From Allomuricauda sp. F6463D (GTDB taxonomy: Bacteria > Bacteroidota > Bacteroidia > Flavobacteriales > Flavobacteriaceae), in the NCBI RefSeq assembly GCF_023015965.1, contig NZ_JALKAN010000005.1:5165-69164 (forward strand): a stretch of DNA of 64,000 nucleotides, read 5' to 3'. The notes beneath the pieces were generated by a model that searched no databases, was not told where the DNA came from, and was given only the letters and a program-made list of their open reading frames with translations. The translations under genes were made by a program, and so were the position numbers. This document shows positions 9,595 through 18,546 of the stretch, in pieces (the stretch's first letter is position 1; each line of letters opens with the position of its first letter).

Positions 9595-10546
9595 ATTCAC
9601 TGTAGACTCCCATATCCGCATATTTTTCCATACGGGTTTTCACTAATTCTTTTGGTGATAACTTTTTAAGTTCTTCAAAATGGGAAGAAATTTTGTTTGC
9701 AACGGTTTCAAATGTTTTCGTCCTATTGGAATGTGCACCGCCCAGTGGTTCTTTTACAATTTCATCCACCAGCTTTTGCTTCTTCATATCAGTTGCGGTC
9801 AATTTTAATGCTTCTGCAGCTTGTTCTTTATATTCCCAACTTCTCCAAAGAATGGATGAACATGATTCGGGTGAAATAACGGAGTACCAAGTGTTTTCCA
9901 ACATTAACACTTTATCCCCTACTCCAATGCCCAATGCACCTCCTGAAGCTCCTTCTCCGATAATGATAACGATGATTGGAACTTTGAGACGTGTCATTTC
10001 CAAAATATTTCTGGCAATTGCCTCGCCTTGTCCTCTTTCTTCCGCCTCAATACCAGGATAAGCACCCGGAGTGTCCACAAAACAAACTACCGGTATTTTA
10101 AATTTTTCCGCAGATTTCATCAACCGAAGCGCTTTTCGATATCCTTCTGGATTGGCCATACCAAAATTTCGGTACTGACGTGTTTTAGTATTGTATCCCT
10201 TTTGTTGACCGACAAACATGTAACTCTGGTCACCAATTTTTCCTAGTCCGCCGACCATGGCCTTATCATCACTTACATTTCTATCGCCATGAAGCTCCAA
10301 AAAGGTGTCTCCACAAATAGCATTAATGTAATCCATGGTATATGGTCGGTTGGGGTGTCTCGACAATTGTACTTTTTGCCAAGCCGTAAGGTTTTTATAG
10401 ATATCCTTTCGGGTCTGCGCTAGTTTTTTTTCGATTTGGGAGCACGTTTCTGTAACGTCCACTTCACTTTCTTCCCCAATCACCATACATTTTTGAAGTT
10501 GGTCTTCAAGTTCTTTGATAGGGAGTTCAAATTCTAGATATTCCAT
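9593..10546 (-). CDS. accA: Acetyl-CoA carboxylase carboxyltransferase subunit alpha
   Basis: Alpha subunit of the carboxyltransferase that makes malonyl-CoA for fatty acid synthesis; it acts with AccD, which is not in this window. At 317 residues it is full length. Diagnostic blocks are the N-terminal [11 protein letters not shown] helix, [48 protein letters not shown] and [15 protein letters not shown] (CoA site oxyanion glycines). A TATATTTG -7 element reads toward it at 10581-10588. Confidence 0.98.
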   Translation of the reverse strand: MEYLEFELPIKELEDQLQKCMVIGEESEVDVTETCSQIEKKLAQTRKDIYKNLTAWQKVQLSRHPNRPYTMDYINAICGDTFLELHGDRNVSDDKAMVGGLGKIGDQSYMFVGQQKGYNTKTRQYRNFGMANPEGYRKALRLMKSAEKFKIPVVCFVDTPGAYPGIEAEERGQGEAIARNILEMTRLKVPIIVIIIGEGASGGALGIGVGDKVLMLENTWYSVISPESCSSILWRSWEYKEQAAEALKLTATDMKKQKLVDEIVKEPLGGAHSNRTKTFETVANKISSHFEELKKLSPKELVKTRMEKYADMGVYSE

Positions 10547-10660
10547 GGGAAGTCTTTTATTTTCACGAAAAACAATGGGGACAAATATATAACTTTATGG
10601 GATACCCTCATGAATTACACAAGTCTTTTAACGCCAGTAACATAATCTATTATTAGTGGT

Positions 10661-11743
10661 TTATCGCTTAGCTTTCATGAGCATATAAACGGCAAAAACA
10701 CCAAAAATGAGGTTTGGAATTACCACGGCAAGCAAGGGTGAAAAGCCAGATTGTTCTGCCAGTGTACCAAAAACTTTATCAAAGAATATGTATACAAAAG
10801 CCACCCCAATACCAAAGGCCAGGTTTAATCCCATACCTCCCCTTCGCTTAACGGAGGAGACGGCTACCGCTATTACTGTAAGGATAAAAGCAGCAATGGG
10901 AAGTGCCCAACGTTTGTACTTTACCAAAACATAGGCATTTATATTGGAAGCACCTTTCCTACGTTGATCATCAATAAAATCGTTAAGCTCGAAAAGGTTC
11001 TTGGTCTCCGCCACATAAGAAACCGGTGTAAGATCATCTATTTTAAATGAAAAAACGGTATCCAAGCGACGCTTTGAGTTGATAAACTCTGTTTCGTTGC
11101 GTATTTCCCGTTTTTCGTAATTCGTCAATCTGTAAATACTATCGTCTTCAATCCATCTGATATTGCTAGCGGAAATTTTATAGTCCAACTTACCAATGGT
11201 ATCGAAATGCTCATAGGTAAAATTATAACCGATTTGGCGGTTTGGATCAAAACTGCTCACATATATATAATCATTTTCGTTCAATTGATTGAAGATATTT
11301 TCCGTTACCCTATCTCTTTTACCTTTTTTAAAATACTTGTACTCAAACTCATTAAAGCCAATACTGGCATGGGGCACAATGAACATTCCCATCATAAAAA
11401 TAAGTATGGCCACCAAGGTTGCACCTACAAAATAAGGTCTTAAAAAACGCCAAAACGACACTCCTGAACTCAAAATAGCTACAATCTCGGTGTTACTGGC
11501 TAGTTTAGAAGTAAAGAATATTATAGATAGAAAAAGAAAAATTGGCAGCAATAGGTTACCAATTACCAAGGTGAAATTGCCATAAAACACAATGACCTCG
11601 GCCAAGGGGGCTTCATTATCTATGATTTTACCTATTTTCTCCGCCAAATTGGCCATGATACCAATAGGGACAAATAGCAACAACATACCCAAAAAAGTAA
11701 TCAGGTAGCGTTTTAGAATATATCTATCAAGTATGGTGAACAT
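10661..11743 (-). CDS. LptF/LptG family permease
   Basis: Inner-membrane permease of the LPS transport machine (YjgP/YjgQ family), 360 residues, pairing with LptB ATPase to move LPS to the periplasmic bridge. Three N-terminal helices (from ILDRYILKRYLITFLGMLLL) and three C-terminal helices (WALPIAAFILTVIAVAV, LNLAFGIGVAFVYIFF, LLAVVIPNLIFGVFAVYML) flank a periplasmic beta-jellyroll. The partner permease is not nearby. It shares one nucleotide with the upstream tgt gene, so the two are likely co-transcribed. Confidence 0.92.
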   Translation of the reverse strand: MFTILDRYILKRYLITFLGMLLLFVPIGIMANLAEKIGKIIDNEAPLAEVIVFYGNFTLVIGNLLLPIFLFLSIIFFTSKLASNTEIVAILSSGVSFWRFLRPYFVGATLVAILIFMMGMFIVPHASIGFNEFEYKYFKKGKRDRVTENIFNQLNENDYIYVSSFDPNRQIGYNFTYEHFDTIGKLDYKISASNIRWIEDDSIYRLTNYEKREIRNETEFINSKRRLDTVFSFKIDDLTPVSYVAETKNLFELNDFIDDQRRKGASNINAYVLVKYKRWALPIAAFILTVIAVAVSSVKRRGGMGLNLAFGIGVAFVYIFFDKVFGTLAEQSGFSPLLAVVIPNLIFGVFAVYMLMKAKR

Positions 11744-12873
11744 TATAGTCTTTTATCCATTTGATTGACCATTTTGGTTTTCCATTCCAAAAAATCTCCA
11801 GCTAAAATACGTTCTCTTGCGGTACGTACCAACCACAAATAAAAGCCTAAGTTATGAATTGTGGCAATTTGCTTACCCAAATATTCATTGGCGGCGAATA
11901 AATGTCGAAGATAGGCCTTGGAATATTCAGTATCCACATAGGTTATATCCATTTCATCAATCGGGGAAAAATCGTTTTCCCATTTTTTATTTTTGATGTT
12001 GATGGTTCCGTGTGCAGTAAACAGCATACCATTTCTGGCATTCCGGGTAGGCATCACACAATCAAACATATCCACGCCCAATGCTATATTCTCCAAAATA
12101 TTGATTGGTGTTCCAACTCCCATCAGGTATCTTGGTTTATCTTCTGGAAGAATATCACAGACCAACTCAGCCATTTCATACATTTCTTCAGCCGGCTCAC
12201 CCACTGAAAGTCCACCAATGGCGTTTCCTTCAGCTTCGACAGAGGCAATGTATTCTGCGGATTGTTTCCTTAAATCTTTGTAAGTAGAACCTTGGACAAT
12301 AGGAAAAAAAGTTTGTGAATAACCATATTTGAACGGAAGTTTCTCCAAGTGATTAATACATCTATCCAACCACCTGTGCGTCATATGCATGGAGCGTTTG
12401 GCATATTGATAATCACATGGGTATGGAGTGCACTCATCAAAAGCCATAATGATGTCCGCACCTATGGTACGTTGTATTTCCATTACATTTTCAGGTGTAA
12501 AAAAATGTTTGGACCCATCAATATGGGATTTGAAATTCACTCCTTCTTCCTTAATCTTTCTATTATTCGATAATGAATAGACTTGGTAGCCGCCGCTGTC
12601 CGTCAAAATAGGTCGGTCCCACCCCATAAACTTATGTAGACCTCCAGCTTCTTCCAAAATTTCCGTTTTCGGCCTCAAATAAAGATGGTAGGTATTTCCC
12701 AAAATTATATCGGGATTAATCTCATCTTTTAATTCTCGTTGGTGCACTCCCTTTACCGTGGCCACCGTTCCCACTGGCATAAATATTGGGGTCTGGATAG
12801 TACCGTGATCGGTAGTAAGCTCCCCTGCCCTAGCCTTAGTTTTACTATCCTTCTGTAATAAGGTATAATCCAA
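11743..12873 (-). CDS. tgt: tRNA-guanine transglycosylase, zinc cysteines replaced
   Basis: Exchanges guanine-34 for preQ1 in tRNAs with GUN anticodons; 376 residues, full length. Conserved blocks include TDSGGYQVYSLS, FDECTPYP, GGLSVGE, YLMGVGTP and DCVMPTRNARNG. In bacterial enzymes the segment before SRAYLRHL has a C-x-C-x2-C zinc site (PECDCYTC). Here the aligned stretch (about 304-314) reads PIDEMDITYVD, so all three cysteines are Asp, Thr and Asp, although the later histidine (TIHNLGFYL) remains. A TATATTTG -7 element lies at 12892-12899. Confidence 0.95.
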   Translation of the reverse strand: MDYTLLQKDSKTKARAGELTTDHGTIQTPIFMPVGTVATVKGVHQRELKDEINPDIILGNTYHLYLRPKTEILEEAGGLHKFMGWDRPILTDSGGYQVYSLSNNRKIKEEGVNFKSHIDGSKHFFTPENVMEIQRTIGADIIMAFDECTPYPCDYQYAKRSMHMTHRWLDRCINHLEKLPFKYGYSQTFFPIVQGSTYKDLRKQSAEYIASVEAEGNAIGGLSVGEPAEEMYEMAELVCDILPEDKPRYLMGVGTPINILENIALGVDMFDCVMPTRNARNGMLFTAHGTINIKNKKWENDFSPIDEMDITYVDTEYSKAYLRHLFAANEYLGKQIATIHNLGFYLWLVRTARERILAGDFLEWKTKMVNQMDKRL

Positions 12874-12978
12874 TTGATTGTTTTAGAACCGCAAATATAA
12901 CCAACTCAATTTCGTTGATCCTTAACAAAAAAATAAAGTTATCAAGCATAAGCCCTTAGATAAGTGCAGGTTTTACAC

Positions 12979-13009
12979 TTGTTTTCCACGAATAATGCCA
13001 TTACATTTG
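12979..13009 (+). promoter_or_regulatory. Transketolase gene-pair promoter
   Basis: TTG at 12979-12981, a 20 nt spacer and TACATTTG at 13002-13009 form a good Bacteroidetes-type promoter just upstream of the first transketolase gene. It is divergent from the tgt promoter. Confidence 0.55.
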
Positions 13010-13029
13010 AGGTCTAAATTAAACACACA

Positions 13030-13875
13030 ATGCCGAACACGCAAGAAATACAAGACCTGGTAGTTCAGGTAAGAAGGGACATTTTACGAATGGTCCATAA
13101 AGTAAATTCGGGACACCCGGGAGGCTCTTTGGGCTGTACTGAATTTTTGGTAGCACTCTATAACGAGATAATGGATTTAAAAGACGGCTTTGATATGGAT
13201 GGAGTCGGAGAAGACCTCTTCTTCTTATCGAATGGCCATATTTCTCCACTATTTTATAGTGTTTTGGCCCGTAGAGGCTACTTTCCTATCGATGAGCTAA
13301 ATACTTTTAGGCTAATTGATTCCAGACTACAAGGACACCCTACCACACATGAGGGATTGCCAGGTATTCGCGTGGCATCTGGCTCTTTGGGCCAGGGAAT
13401 GTCCGTTGCAATTGGTGCGGCTTTGGCAAAAAAATTGAACGGTGACGACCATTTGGTTTTCAGTCTTCATGGAGACGGGGAATTGCAAGAAGGCCAGAAC
13501 TGGGAGGCCATTATGTATGCGGCAGGTAATAAAGTAGACAATCTTATCGCTACGGTTGACCGAAATGGACAGCAAATAGATGGTAGTACCGAAGATGTAC
13601 TTCCATTAGGAGATATCGGAGAAAAATTCAAAGTATTTGGATGGGATGTTCTGGAAATTGAGAATGGAAATGACCTGGAACAAGTAATCGCTGGTTTGCA
13701 AGAAGCTAAAGGAAGAACTGGTAAAGGAAAGCCTGTTTGTATTGTTATGACAACCGAAATGGGCAACGGTGTAGATTTTATGATGCACACCCATGCTTGG
13801 CATGGCAAAGCTCCAAGTGATGAACAATTAGCCATCGCATTGGAACAAAACCCAGAAACTTTAGGCGACTACTAA
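13030..13875 (+). CDS. Transketolase, N-terminal (thiamine diphosphate-binding) subunit
   Basis: First half of a split transketolase for the non-oxidative pentose phosphate pathway, 281 residues. It carries the phosphate and thiamine diphosphate-binding parts: HPGGSLGCTEFLVALY, SNGHISPLFYSVLA, LGQGMSVAIGAAL and the GDGELQEGQNWEA motif (GDG-x-N type, about 150-162) that holds the metal. It ends about where the pyrimidine-binding domain would begin and is followed after 17 nt by the gene for that domain. Confidence 0.95.
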   Translation: MPNTQEIQDLVVQVRRDILRMVHKVNSGHPGGSLGCTEFLVALYNEIMDLKDGFDMDGVGEDLFFLSNGHISPLFYSVLARRGYFPIDELNTFRLIDSRLQGHPTTHEGLPGIRVASGSLGQGMSVAIGAALAKKLNGDDHLVFSLHGDGELQEGQNWEAIMYAAGNKVDNLIATVDRNGQQIDGSTEDVLPLGDIGEKFKVFGWDVLEIENGNDLEQVIAGLQEAKGRTGKGKPVCIVMTTEMGNGVDFMMHTHAWHGKAPSDEQLAIALEQNPETLGDY

Positions 13876-13892
13876 CATAGAATAAAGACACA

Positions 13893-14846
13893 ATGACTAA
13901 ATATACAGATCAAGGAAAACAAGATACCCGAAGCGGATATGGCGCGGGAATGACAGAACTGGGAAGAACCAATCCGAATGTAGTGGCCCTTTGTGCTGAC
14001 CTCATCGGTTCACTTAAAATTGATACGTTTATCAAGGAAAATCCTGAACGTTTCTTTCAAGTGGGAATCGCAGAAGCCAATATGATGGGAATAGCTGCCG
14101 GTCTAACCATTGGAGGAAAGATTCCTTTTGCTTCTACCTTTGCCAATTTTGCAACAGGTAGGGTTTACGATCAAATCCGTCAATCCATTGCATATTCCGA
14201 TAAAAATGTTAAAATATGTGCTTCGCACGCTGGATTGACTTTAGGCGAGGATGGTGCTACGCATCAAATTTTGGAGGACATAGGATTGATGAAAATGTTA
14301 CCTGGAATGACGGTAATAAATCCATGTGATTTTAACCAGACCAAAGCTGCTACCATTGCAATCGCAGAACACCATGGCCCAGTCTACTTACGTTTTGGAA
14401 GGCCCAAAGTAGCCAATTTCACACCTGTTGACCAAAAATTTGAAATTGGAAAGGCACTTATGCTCAACGAAGGTACCGATGTGACCATTTTGGCCACAGG
14501 GCATTTGGTATGGCAATCGCTACTTGCCGCTGAAAGTTTGGAAAACCAAGGCATATCTGCAGAAGTAATTAATATCCACACCATAAAACCTTTGGATGAC
14601 AAGGCAATTTTGGATTCTGTAAAGAAAACAGGTTGTGTTGTAACTGCTGAAGAACACAATTATTTGGGCGGACTAGGCGAAAGTGTAGCACGTGTTTTGG
14701 CAACCCATAATCCTACACCCCAAGAGTTTGTGGCCACACAAGATACTTTTGGCGAAAGTGGAACACCAGAACAACTTATGGAGAAGTATGGTTTGAACAA
14801 TAAAGCCATCGAAGCGGCCGTTTTAAAAGTGTTGAAGCGAAAATAG
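13893..14846 (+). CDS. Transketolase, C-terminal subunit
   Basis: Second half of the split transketolase, 317 residues. It contains the pyrimidine-binding domain with the catalytic glutamate region (FFQVGIAEANMMGIAAGL) and ASHAGLTLGEDGATHQILED. The C-terminal domain begins at about residue 185 and includes TAEEHNYLGGLGE. With the upstream gene it rebuilds an enzyme normally made as a single chain of about 650 residues; two-gene versions are known in archaea and several bacterial phyla including Bacteroidota. Confidence 0.95.
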   Translation: MTKYTDQGKQDTRSGYGAGMTELGRTNPNVVALCADLIGSLKIDTFIKENPERFFQVGIAEANMMGIAAGLTIGGKIPFASTFANFATGRVYDQIRQSIAYSDKNVKICASHAGLTLGEDGATHQILEDIGLMKMLPGMTVINPCDFNQTKAATIAIAEHHGPVYLRFGRPKVANFTPVDQKFEIGKALMLNEGTDVTILATGHLVWQSLLAAESLENQGISAEVINIHTIKPLDDKAILDSVKKTGCVVTAEEHNYLGGLGESVARVLATHNPTPQEFVATQDTFGESGTPEQLMEKYGLNNKAIEAAVLKVLKRK

Positions 14847-14897
14847 TTTCAATAGAATATCCCTATGGATATTTTTCAACCTTTTAAAACAACACTT

Positions 14898-15509
14898 ATG
14901 AAAAAAACGTTTTTAGTCGCAGTACTCACCTTAATAGGGACGGCTGCAATGGCCCAAAGTGGTTCAGGATTTGGTGTCAAAGCCGGTCTGTCGTACAACA
15001 AGAATGGTGATTTAATCAGTTCTGTTGGGGATGGAGGTTCGGATATCGTAGAAGGGGCCGAAGGTAAAACCGGTTATCATTTTGGATTTTGGGGCAAATT
15101 GGACTTTCCTAAGATTTACTTAAGACCGGAGTTGGTCTATTCCAAAACAAAAAGTTCGTATGATGTGGATGGTGATTCACAAGACTACGATGTTTCCAAA
15201 TTGGATTTGCCCGTGCTTTTAGGTTATAAGTTAATCGGCCCATTACACATTTTTGCGGGACCTGCTTTTCAATATACCTTAAACAATGATTTAGGTGACA
15301 TTGAAGTAGAAGATGTTGAAAATGACTTTACCGTTGGCTTAAACGCCGGTGTAGGGGTCAATCTTGGCAAATTGGGCTTGGATGTAAGATATGAGCGGGG
15401 CTTCTCTGAAAATGAAGCAGAAATTATAGGAGAAAGCGTTACGGATATATCCGGTAGAGTTGATTCGAGACCATCTCAAATCATCTTTGCCCTCTCTCTT
15501 AAATTGTAA
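14898..15509 (+). CDS. Outer membrane beta-barrel protein (PorT-like)
   Basis: Secreted protein of about 203 residues. The signal peptide MKKTFLVAVLTLIGTAAMAQ ends at a typical AMAQ site, which is why this ATG was preferred over the in-frame ATG at 14865. The mature part alternates short amphipathic strands (GFGVKAGLSYN, YHFGFWGKLDFP, LRPELVYSKTK, LDLPVLLGYKL, LHIFAGPAFQYTL) and ends in a strand with terminal Leu (IIFALSLKL), as expected of an eight- to ten-strand barrel. The function is unknown. Confidence 0.82.
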   Translation: MKKTFLVAVLTLIGTAAMAQSGSGFGVKAGLSYNKNGDLISSVGDGGSDIVEGAEGKTGYHFGFWGKLDFPKIYLRPELVYSKTKSSYDVDGDSQDYDVSKLDLPVLLGYKLIGPLHIFAGPAFQYTLNNDLGDIEVEDVENDFTVGLNAGVGVNLGKLGLDVRYERGFSENEAEIIGESVTDISGRVDSRPSQIIFALSLKL

Positions 15510-15531
15510 CTCATATCATAATTAGGTATAA

Positions 15532-15566
15532 AAAAATCCCCGTTGCGTGCAACGGGGATTTTTATT
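15532..15566. terminator. Bidirectional terminator
   Basis: Long perfect stem AAAAATCCCCGTTG/CAACGGGGATTTTT around CGTG, with A and T runs on either side. It can end both the rightward barrel gene and the leftward FKBP-like gene. Confidence 0.88.
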
Positions 15567-15583
15567 TTATAGCATTCTAGCAA

Positions 15584-16534
15584 CTAGTTTGTGTCTGGGT
15601 CTAAATAATCCGGAATACCATCTCCATCAGAATCTGGATATGGAAATATGATATTACCATCGTCATCAGTTATCTCATTCCTAGTGGAAACTCCATCGCC
15701 ATCGTCGTCTGGATCTAAATAATTTGGTAATAGATTAAAGGTTTCTTCATCTGCATTTGTATTATCATCTCGAAGATATCTATTCCCGTTTAAATCCTCT
15801 TGGATAGAAGGAATCCCATCATTATCGCTATCCGTATCTTCAACAAACAATCCCAATTCAACTTTAAAAAGCAAAGGAGCATAGGTACCTGCCGTACCCA
15901 CAGACCCATTAAAGGCAGCCAAACCTGACGGCATTACAATGATGCCCAAACCACTATTAGTAATTTGATAGGTTCCATCGGAATTATCAACTACTTGGTC
16001 TGAAGTTCCCGCCTTCAAATTAGAAACACCATCTCCATAGCCCCTATATGTCGAGGGTAGCTCTTGCCAAACAAAATCTTGACTTTCATCAAACAATGTA
16101 CCGTCCAATGTAGATCCTTGATACCTTACCAAAGTAGAGTCTGCGTAAGTAGGGCTTTCCCCTCCCCCTTCTCGTACCTGAATAAAATAATAGGTATGTG
16201 GTATATCTTCTTCATCTTCGCTCAAACCTAAATGATCAGAAGATACGTTGAGTGTAAACGCCTCGGCATCTTCCATCAACGATTTTTTATCTGCATTCGC
16301 ACCAGCGATGGTATCAATGGTGATTTTATAATCAAAACCTTCAGGCGGTGCATCAAAATCTTCGTAATTATAAAAATGGGTGTTTAAAAATTCCCTGATT
16401 GTTTCATCATCTTCGGGTTCCACATCACTTAACAAACTTGGTGGTATAACAACAACGTCATCATCGTCATCTTTCTTACAGGAGGTGAATGTTACCGCAA
16501 AACATATAAAAACTAAAATTCCGAATCTCATCAA
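15584..16534 (-). CDS. FKBP-like lipoprotein with C-terminal TSP3-type calcium repeats
   Basis: Lipoprotein of 316 residues: signal and lipobox at FAVTFTSCKKDDDDD (Cys near 19), followed by an acidic linker. Residues about 110-225 look like an FKBP-type isomerase domain (VRYQGSTLDGTLFDES, then GIIVMPSGLAAFN). This resembles the peptidyl-prolyl isomerases found with gliding genes in flavobacteria, though the active-site residues cannot be confirmed by eye. The C-terminus holds thrombospondin type 3-like repeats (DTDSDNDGIPSIQEDLNG, DPDDDGDGVSTRNE, DSDGDGIPDYLDPDTN) that should bind calcium. The location is probably the outer membrane or surface. Confidence 0.78.
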   Translation of the reverse strand: MMRFGILVFICFAVTFTSCKKDDDDDVVVIPPSLLSDVEPEDDETIREFLNTHFYNYEDFDAPPEGFDYKITIDTIAGANADKKSLMEDAEAFTLNVSSDHLGLSEDEEDIPHTYYFIQVREGGGESPTYADSTLVRYQGSTLDGTLFDESQDFVWQELPSTYRGYGDGVSNLKAGTSDQVVDNSDGTYQITNSGLGIIVMPSGLAAFNGSVGTAGTYAPLLFKVELGLFVEDTDSDNDGIPSIQEDLNGNRYLRDDNTNADEETFNLLPNYLDPDDDGDGVSTRNEITDDDGNIIFPYPDSDGDGIPDYLDPDTN

Positions 16535-16609
16535 GTGTGATATTTAGGGGCGCAAGATACAATTTTCCGTTATTTTTGTTCTGTCCATTAACAAAGATTT
16601 GCAAAGACC

Positions 16610-16981
16610 ATGCGGATAGACAAGTACCTTTGGTGTGTTAGATACTTTAAAACTAGGAGCATTGCATCCAATGCTGTGAAAAAAGGACACGTTAAAGTGA
16701 ACGGAAGTGCTGTAAAACCATCCCGCGATGTATATCCGATGGATAAAATAATAGTCCGAAAAAACCAGATTGATTATCAACTCACTGTCTTGGACATTCC
16801 AGAAAGTAGGGTTGGTGCCAAATTGGTGGATATCTATCGCAAGGATACCACTCCTAAAGAAGCATTTGAACACAACGAACTGTTGCAATACGCCAAAAAA
16901 CATTATCGTAAAAAGGGTTTGGGCAGACCTACAAAAAAAGACCGTAGGGATTTGGATGATTTTATTGACGAATCGGAATAA
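16610..16981 (+). CDS. S4 domain RNA-binding protein (Hsp15-like)
   Basis: Small basic protein, 123 residues. The N-terminal S4 domain is clear (MRIDKYLWCVRYFKTRSIASNAVKKGHVKVNG, then PSRDVYPMDKIIVRK). A C-terminal basic tail with YRKKGLGRPTKKDRRDLDDF matches the Hsp15 family, which in E. coli recovers stalled 50S subunits carrying nascent tRNA. A TATTTTTG -7 element at 16571-16578 probably drives this gene and the next one, 36 nt away. Confidence 0.9.
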   Translation: MRIDKYLWCVRYFKTRSIASNAVKKGHVKVNGSAVKPSRDVYPMDKIIVRKNQIDYQLTVLDIPESRVGAKLVDIYRKDTTPKEAFEHNELLQYAKKHYRKKGLGRPTKKDRRDLDDFIDESE

Positions 16982-17017
16982 ACTGTTTTTATATCTTTGA
17001 ACCAAGCATTAAGCACT

Positions 17018-17515
17018 ATGATAAACCGTATCCTTACCCACGACCAGATTCAACATATTGCAAAGCGGATTGCCTATCAAATCTACGAAACAAATGTGGA
17101 TGAAAAGGAAATCGTAGTTGCTGGAATCAAAGGAAGTGGTGAAAGTTTTGCCAAAAAAATCATTACAGTCCTCAGAAATATCACAGATGCAAGGATTATT
17201 TTGTGCGTAGTGGACATGAACAAAAAGAACCCTTTGGAAAGTGGGGTGAAAACTTCTCTTCCATCTGAAGAATACACCAATAAGTCCATCGTATTGGTAG
17301 ACGACGTGCTAAATTCTGGTACCACATTGATTTATGGTACATACCACTTTCTTAAAACTCCCATAAAGCGATTAAAAACTGCCGTATTGGTAAATAGAAA
17401 CCATAAAAAATACCCCATTAAGGCAGATTTTAAGGGAATTTCGCTCTCTACTTCCTTAAACGAACATATTAAGGTTGACTTTGAGCCAAAAAACAATGCT
17501 GTATATTTAGAGTAA
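17018..17515 (+). CDS. Phosphoribosyltransferase family protein
   Basis: Type I phosphoribosyltransferase fold, 165 residues from ATG 17018 (a TTG 21 nt upstream is also in frame). The PRPP-binding loop is IVLVDDVLNSGTTL (about 95-108), preceded by an ILCVVDMNKK strand. The architecture is closest to PyrR/hypoxanthine-type transferases. The base specificity is unclear. Its last 9 nt overlap the end of the convergent aroK. Confidence 0.85.
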   Translation: MINRILTHDQIQHIAKRIAYQIYETNVDEKEIVVAGIKGSGESFAKKIITVLRNITDARIILCVVDMNKKNPLESGVKTSLPSEEYTNKSIVLVDDVLNSGTTLIYGTYHFLKTPIKRLKTAVLVNRNHKKYPIKADFKGISLSTSLNEHIKVDFEPKNNAVYLE

Positions 17516-18019
17516 CTTCTTTACTTCTCCCACTACCGTTTCTACTCCCAAACTATTACAATCCAGAACATGTTTAGCCTTAAGGTAAAAAGGGCTACGT
17601 TCAAAAAGGTGCTTTCCAACAAATTCTGGAAGCTCTGTATCTGGAATATTTTTTACTAAGGGCCGATTTTCCTTTTCTTTGGAAATTCTATCAACCAAAT
17701 TTGGAATACTTAAGTTTAAATAGATAGAATGATCAGATTCCTGTAAAATAGTAGTCATATTGTTTCCGTAGCAAGGGGTGCCACCACCAGTTGAAAGCAC
17801 AAGGTGTTCTTCATTTTCCAAAACTTGTAATAGCATTTCATGTTCTAACTGTCTAAAATATATTTCTCCTTTTTCAGAAAAAATACTTTTTATGGATTTT
17901 TGTTGATGCTCCTCAATATATTCATCCAAATCAATAAACGTCGCATCTAATTGCCTGGCCAACAACCTCCCAACAGTCGACTTACCGCTTGCCATATACC
18001 CCACTAAAACAATTTTCAT
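17507..18019 (-). CDS. aroK: Shikimate kinase
   Basis: Phosphorylates shikimate in the chorismate pathway, 170 residues, the normal size. Walker A is GYMASGKSTVG (7-17), followed by FIDLDEYIEE (shikimate-binding Asp), the FRQLEHEML segment, STGGGTPC and the lid ENRPLV with the conserved Arg. A TAAATTTG -7 element reads toward it at 18052-18059, close to the divergent tRNA-Lys promoter. Confidence 0.96.
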   Translation of the reverse strand: MKIVLVGYMASGKSTVGRLLARQLDATFIDLDEYIEEHQQKSIKSIFSEKGEIYFRQLEHEMLLQVLENEEHLVLSTGGGTPCYGNNMTTILQESDHSIYLNLSIPNLVDRISKEKENRPLVKNIPDTELPEFVGKHLFERSPFYLKAKHVLDCNSLGVETVVGEVKKLL

Positions 18020-18072
18020 ATTGAAGAATTTTATGTGATTTCAAAAAAACACAAATTTATCATTAATTCAAC

Positions 18073-18102
18073 TTGGAAAATAGATTATTGATGTTATATT
18101 TG
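18073..18102 (+). promoter_or_regulatory. tRNA-Lys promoter
   Basis: TTG (18073-18075), a 19 nt spacer and TATATTTG (18095-18102), close to consensus. It shares a 20 nt block starting at the -7 element with the leftward promoter at the window's left edge. Confidence 0.7.
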
Positions 18103-18137
18103 CACCCGCTTAGCCAAACTGCTAAGCACAACTTGAA

Positions 18138-18210
18138 GACCTGATAGCTCAGTTGGTAGAGCATCTCCCTTTTAAGGAGAGGGTCCTGGGTTCGAGCCCC
18201 AGTCAGGTCA
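18138..18210 (+). tRNA. tRNA-Lys (anticodon TTT)
   Basis: Complete cloverleaf of 73 nt including the discriminator base. The acceptor stem is GACCTGA/TCAGGTC, the D arm is GCTC-AGTTGGTA-GAGC, and the anticodon stem TCTCC/GGAGA encloses loop CTTTTAA with TTT at 34-36. The T arm CTGGG-TTCGAGC-CCCAG is intact. CCA is not encoded. Confidence 0.97.
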
Positions 18211-18235
18211 CTTTTTAAAAAATAAGTTTATTTCT

Positions 18236-18272
18236 AAATCCCGTAATCCAATTGGTTTACGGGATTTTTTTT
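18236..18272 (+). terminator. Terminator after tRNA-Lys
   Basis: Eleven-base-pair stem AAATCCCGTAA/TTACGGGATTT with a short loop, followed by T residues. Confidence 0.8.
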
Positions 18273-18546
18273 AATACAATACAGCTTAAAAAAATATAAA
18301 TAGTTAGCCAACTTAATACATCTTCTAGTTAGTGCTAAAGCAATTACCTTCTCAATAAAACAACAACCAAAAAATGTAATTGGGACTAAGATTAGTTTAC
18401 AGATTCGAATAACAATCAAAAAAGTATTTGAATAATATCCAAGTATAATCCTTTTCCAACTAAGTCGGTACAGTGATTTTCTTCAGCATAGTAATACTGA
18501 ATTAGCGAGATAAAAGATATAGTAATTGAATATCACGTACAGTAGG
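18273..18546. other. AT-rich spacer without a recognisable gene
   Basis: Short frames only and no conserved protein, RNA or repeat recognised. It separates tRNA-Lys from the decayed regulator and may be part of the same decaying sequence. Confidence 0.5.

Noticed and set aside
18138-18210. tRNA-Lys as an island attachment site
   Set aside because: No repeat of the tRNA 3' end was found elsewhere in the window and there is no integrase gene.
18234-18419. A 61-codon frame on the minus strand after tRNA-Lys
   Set aside because: It begins in AT-rich spacer, overlaps the tRNA terminator, has no recognisable family and no promoter.
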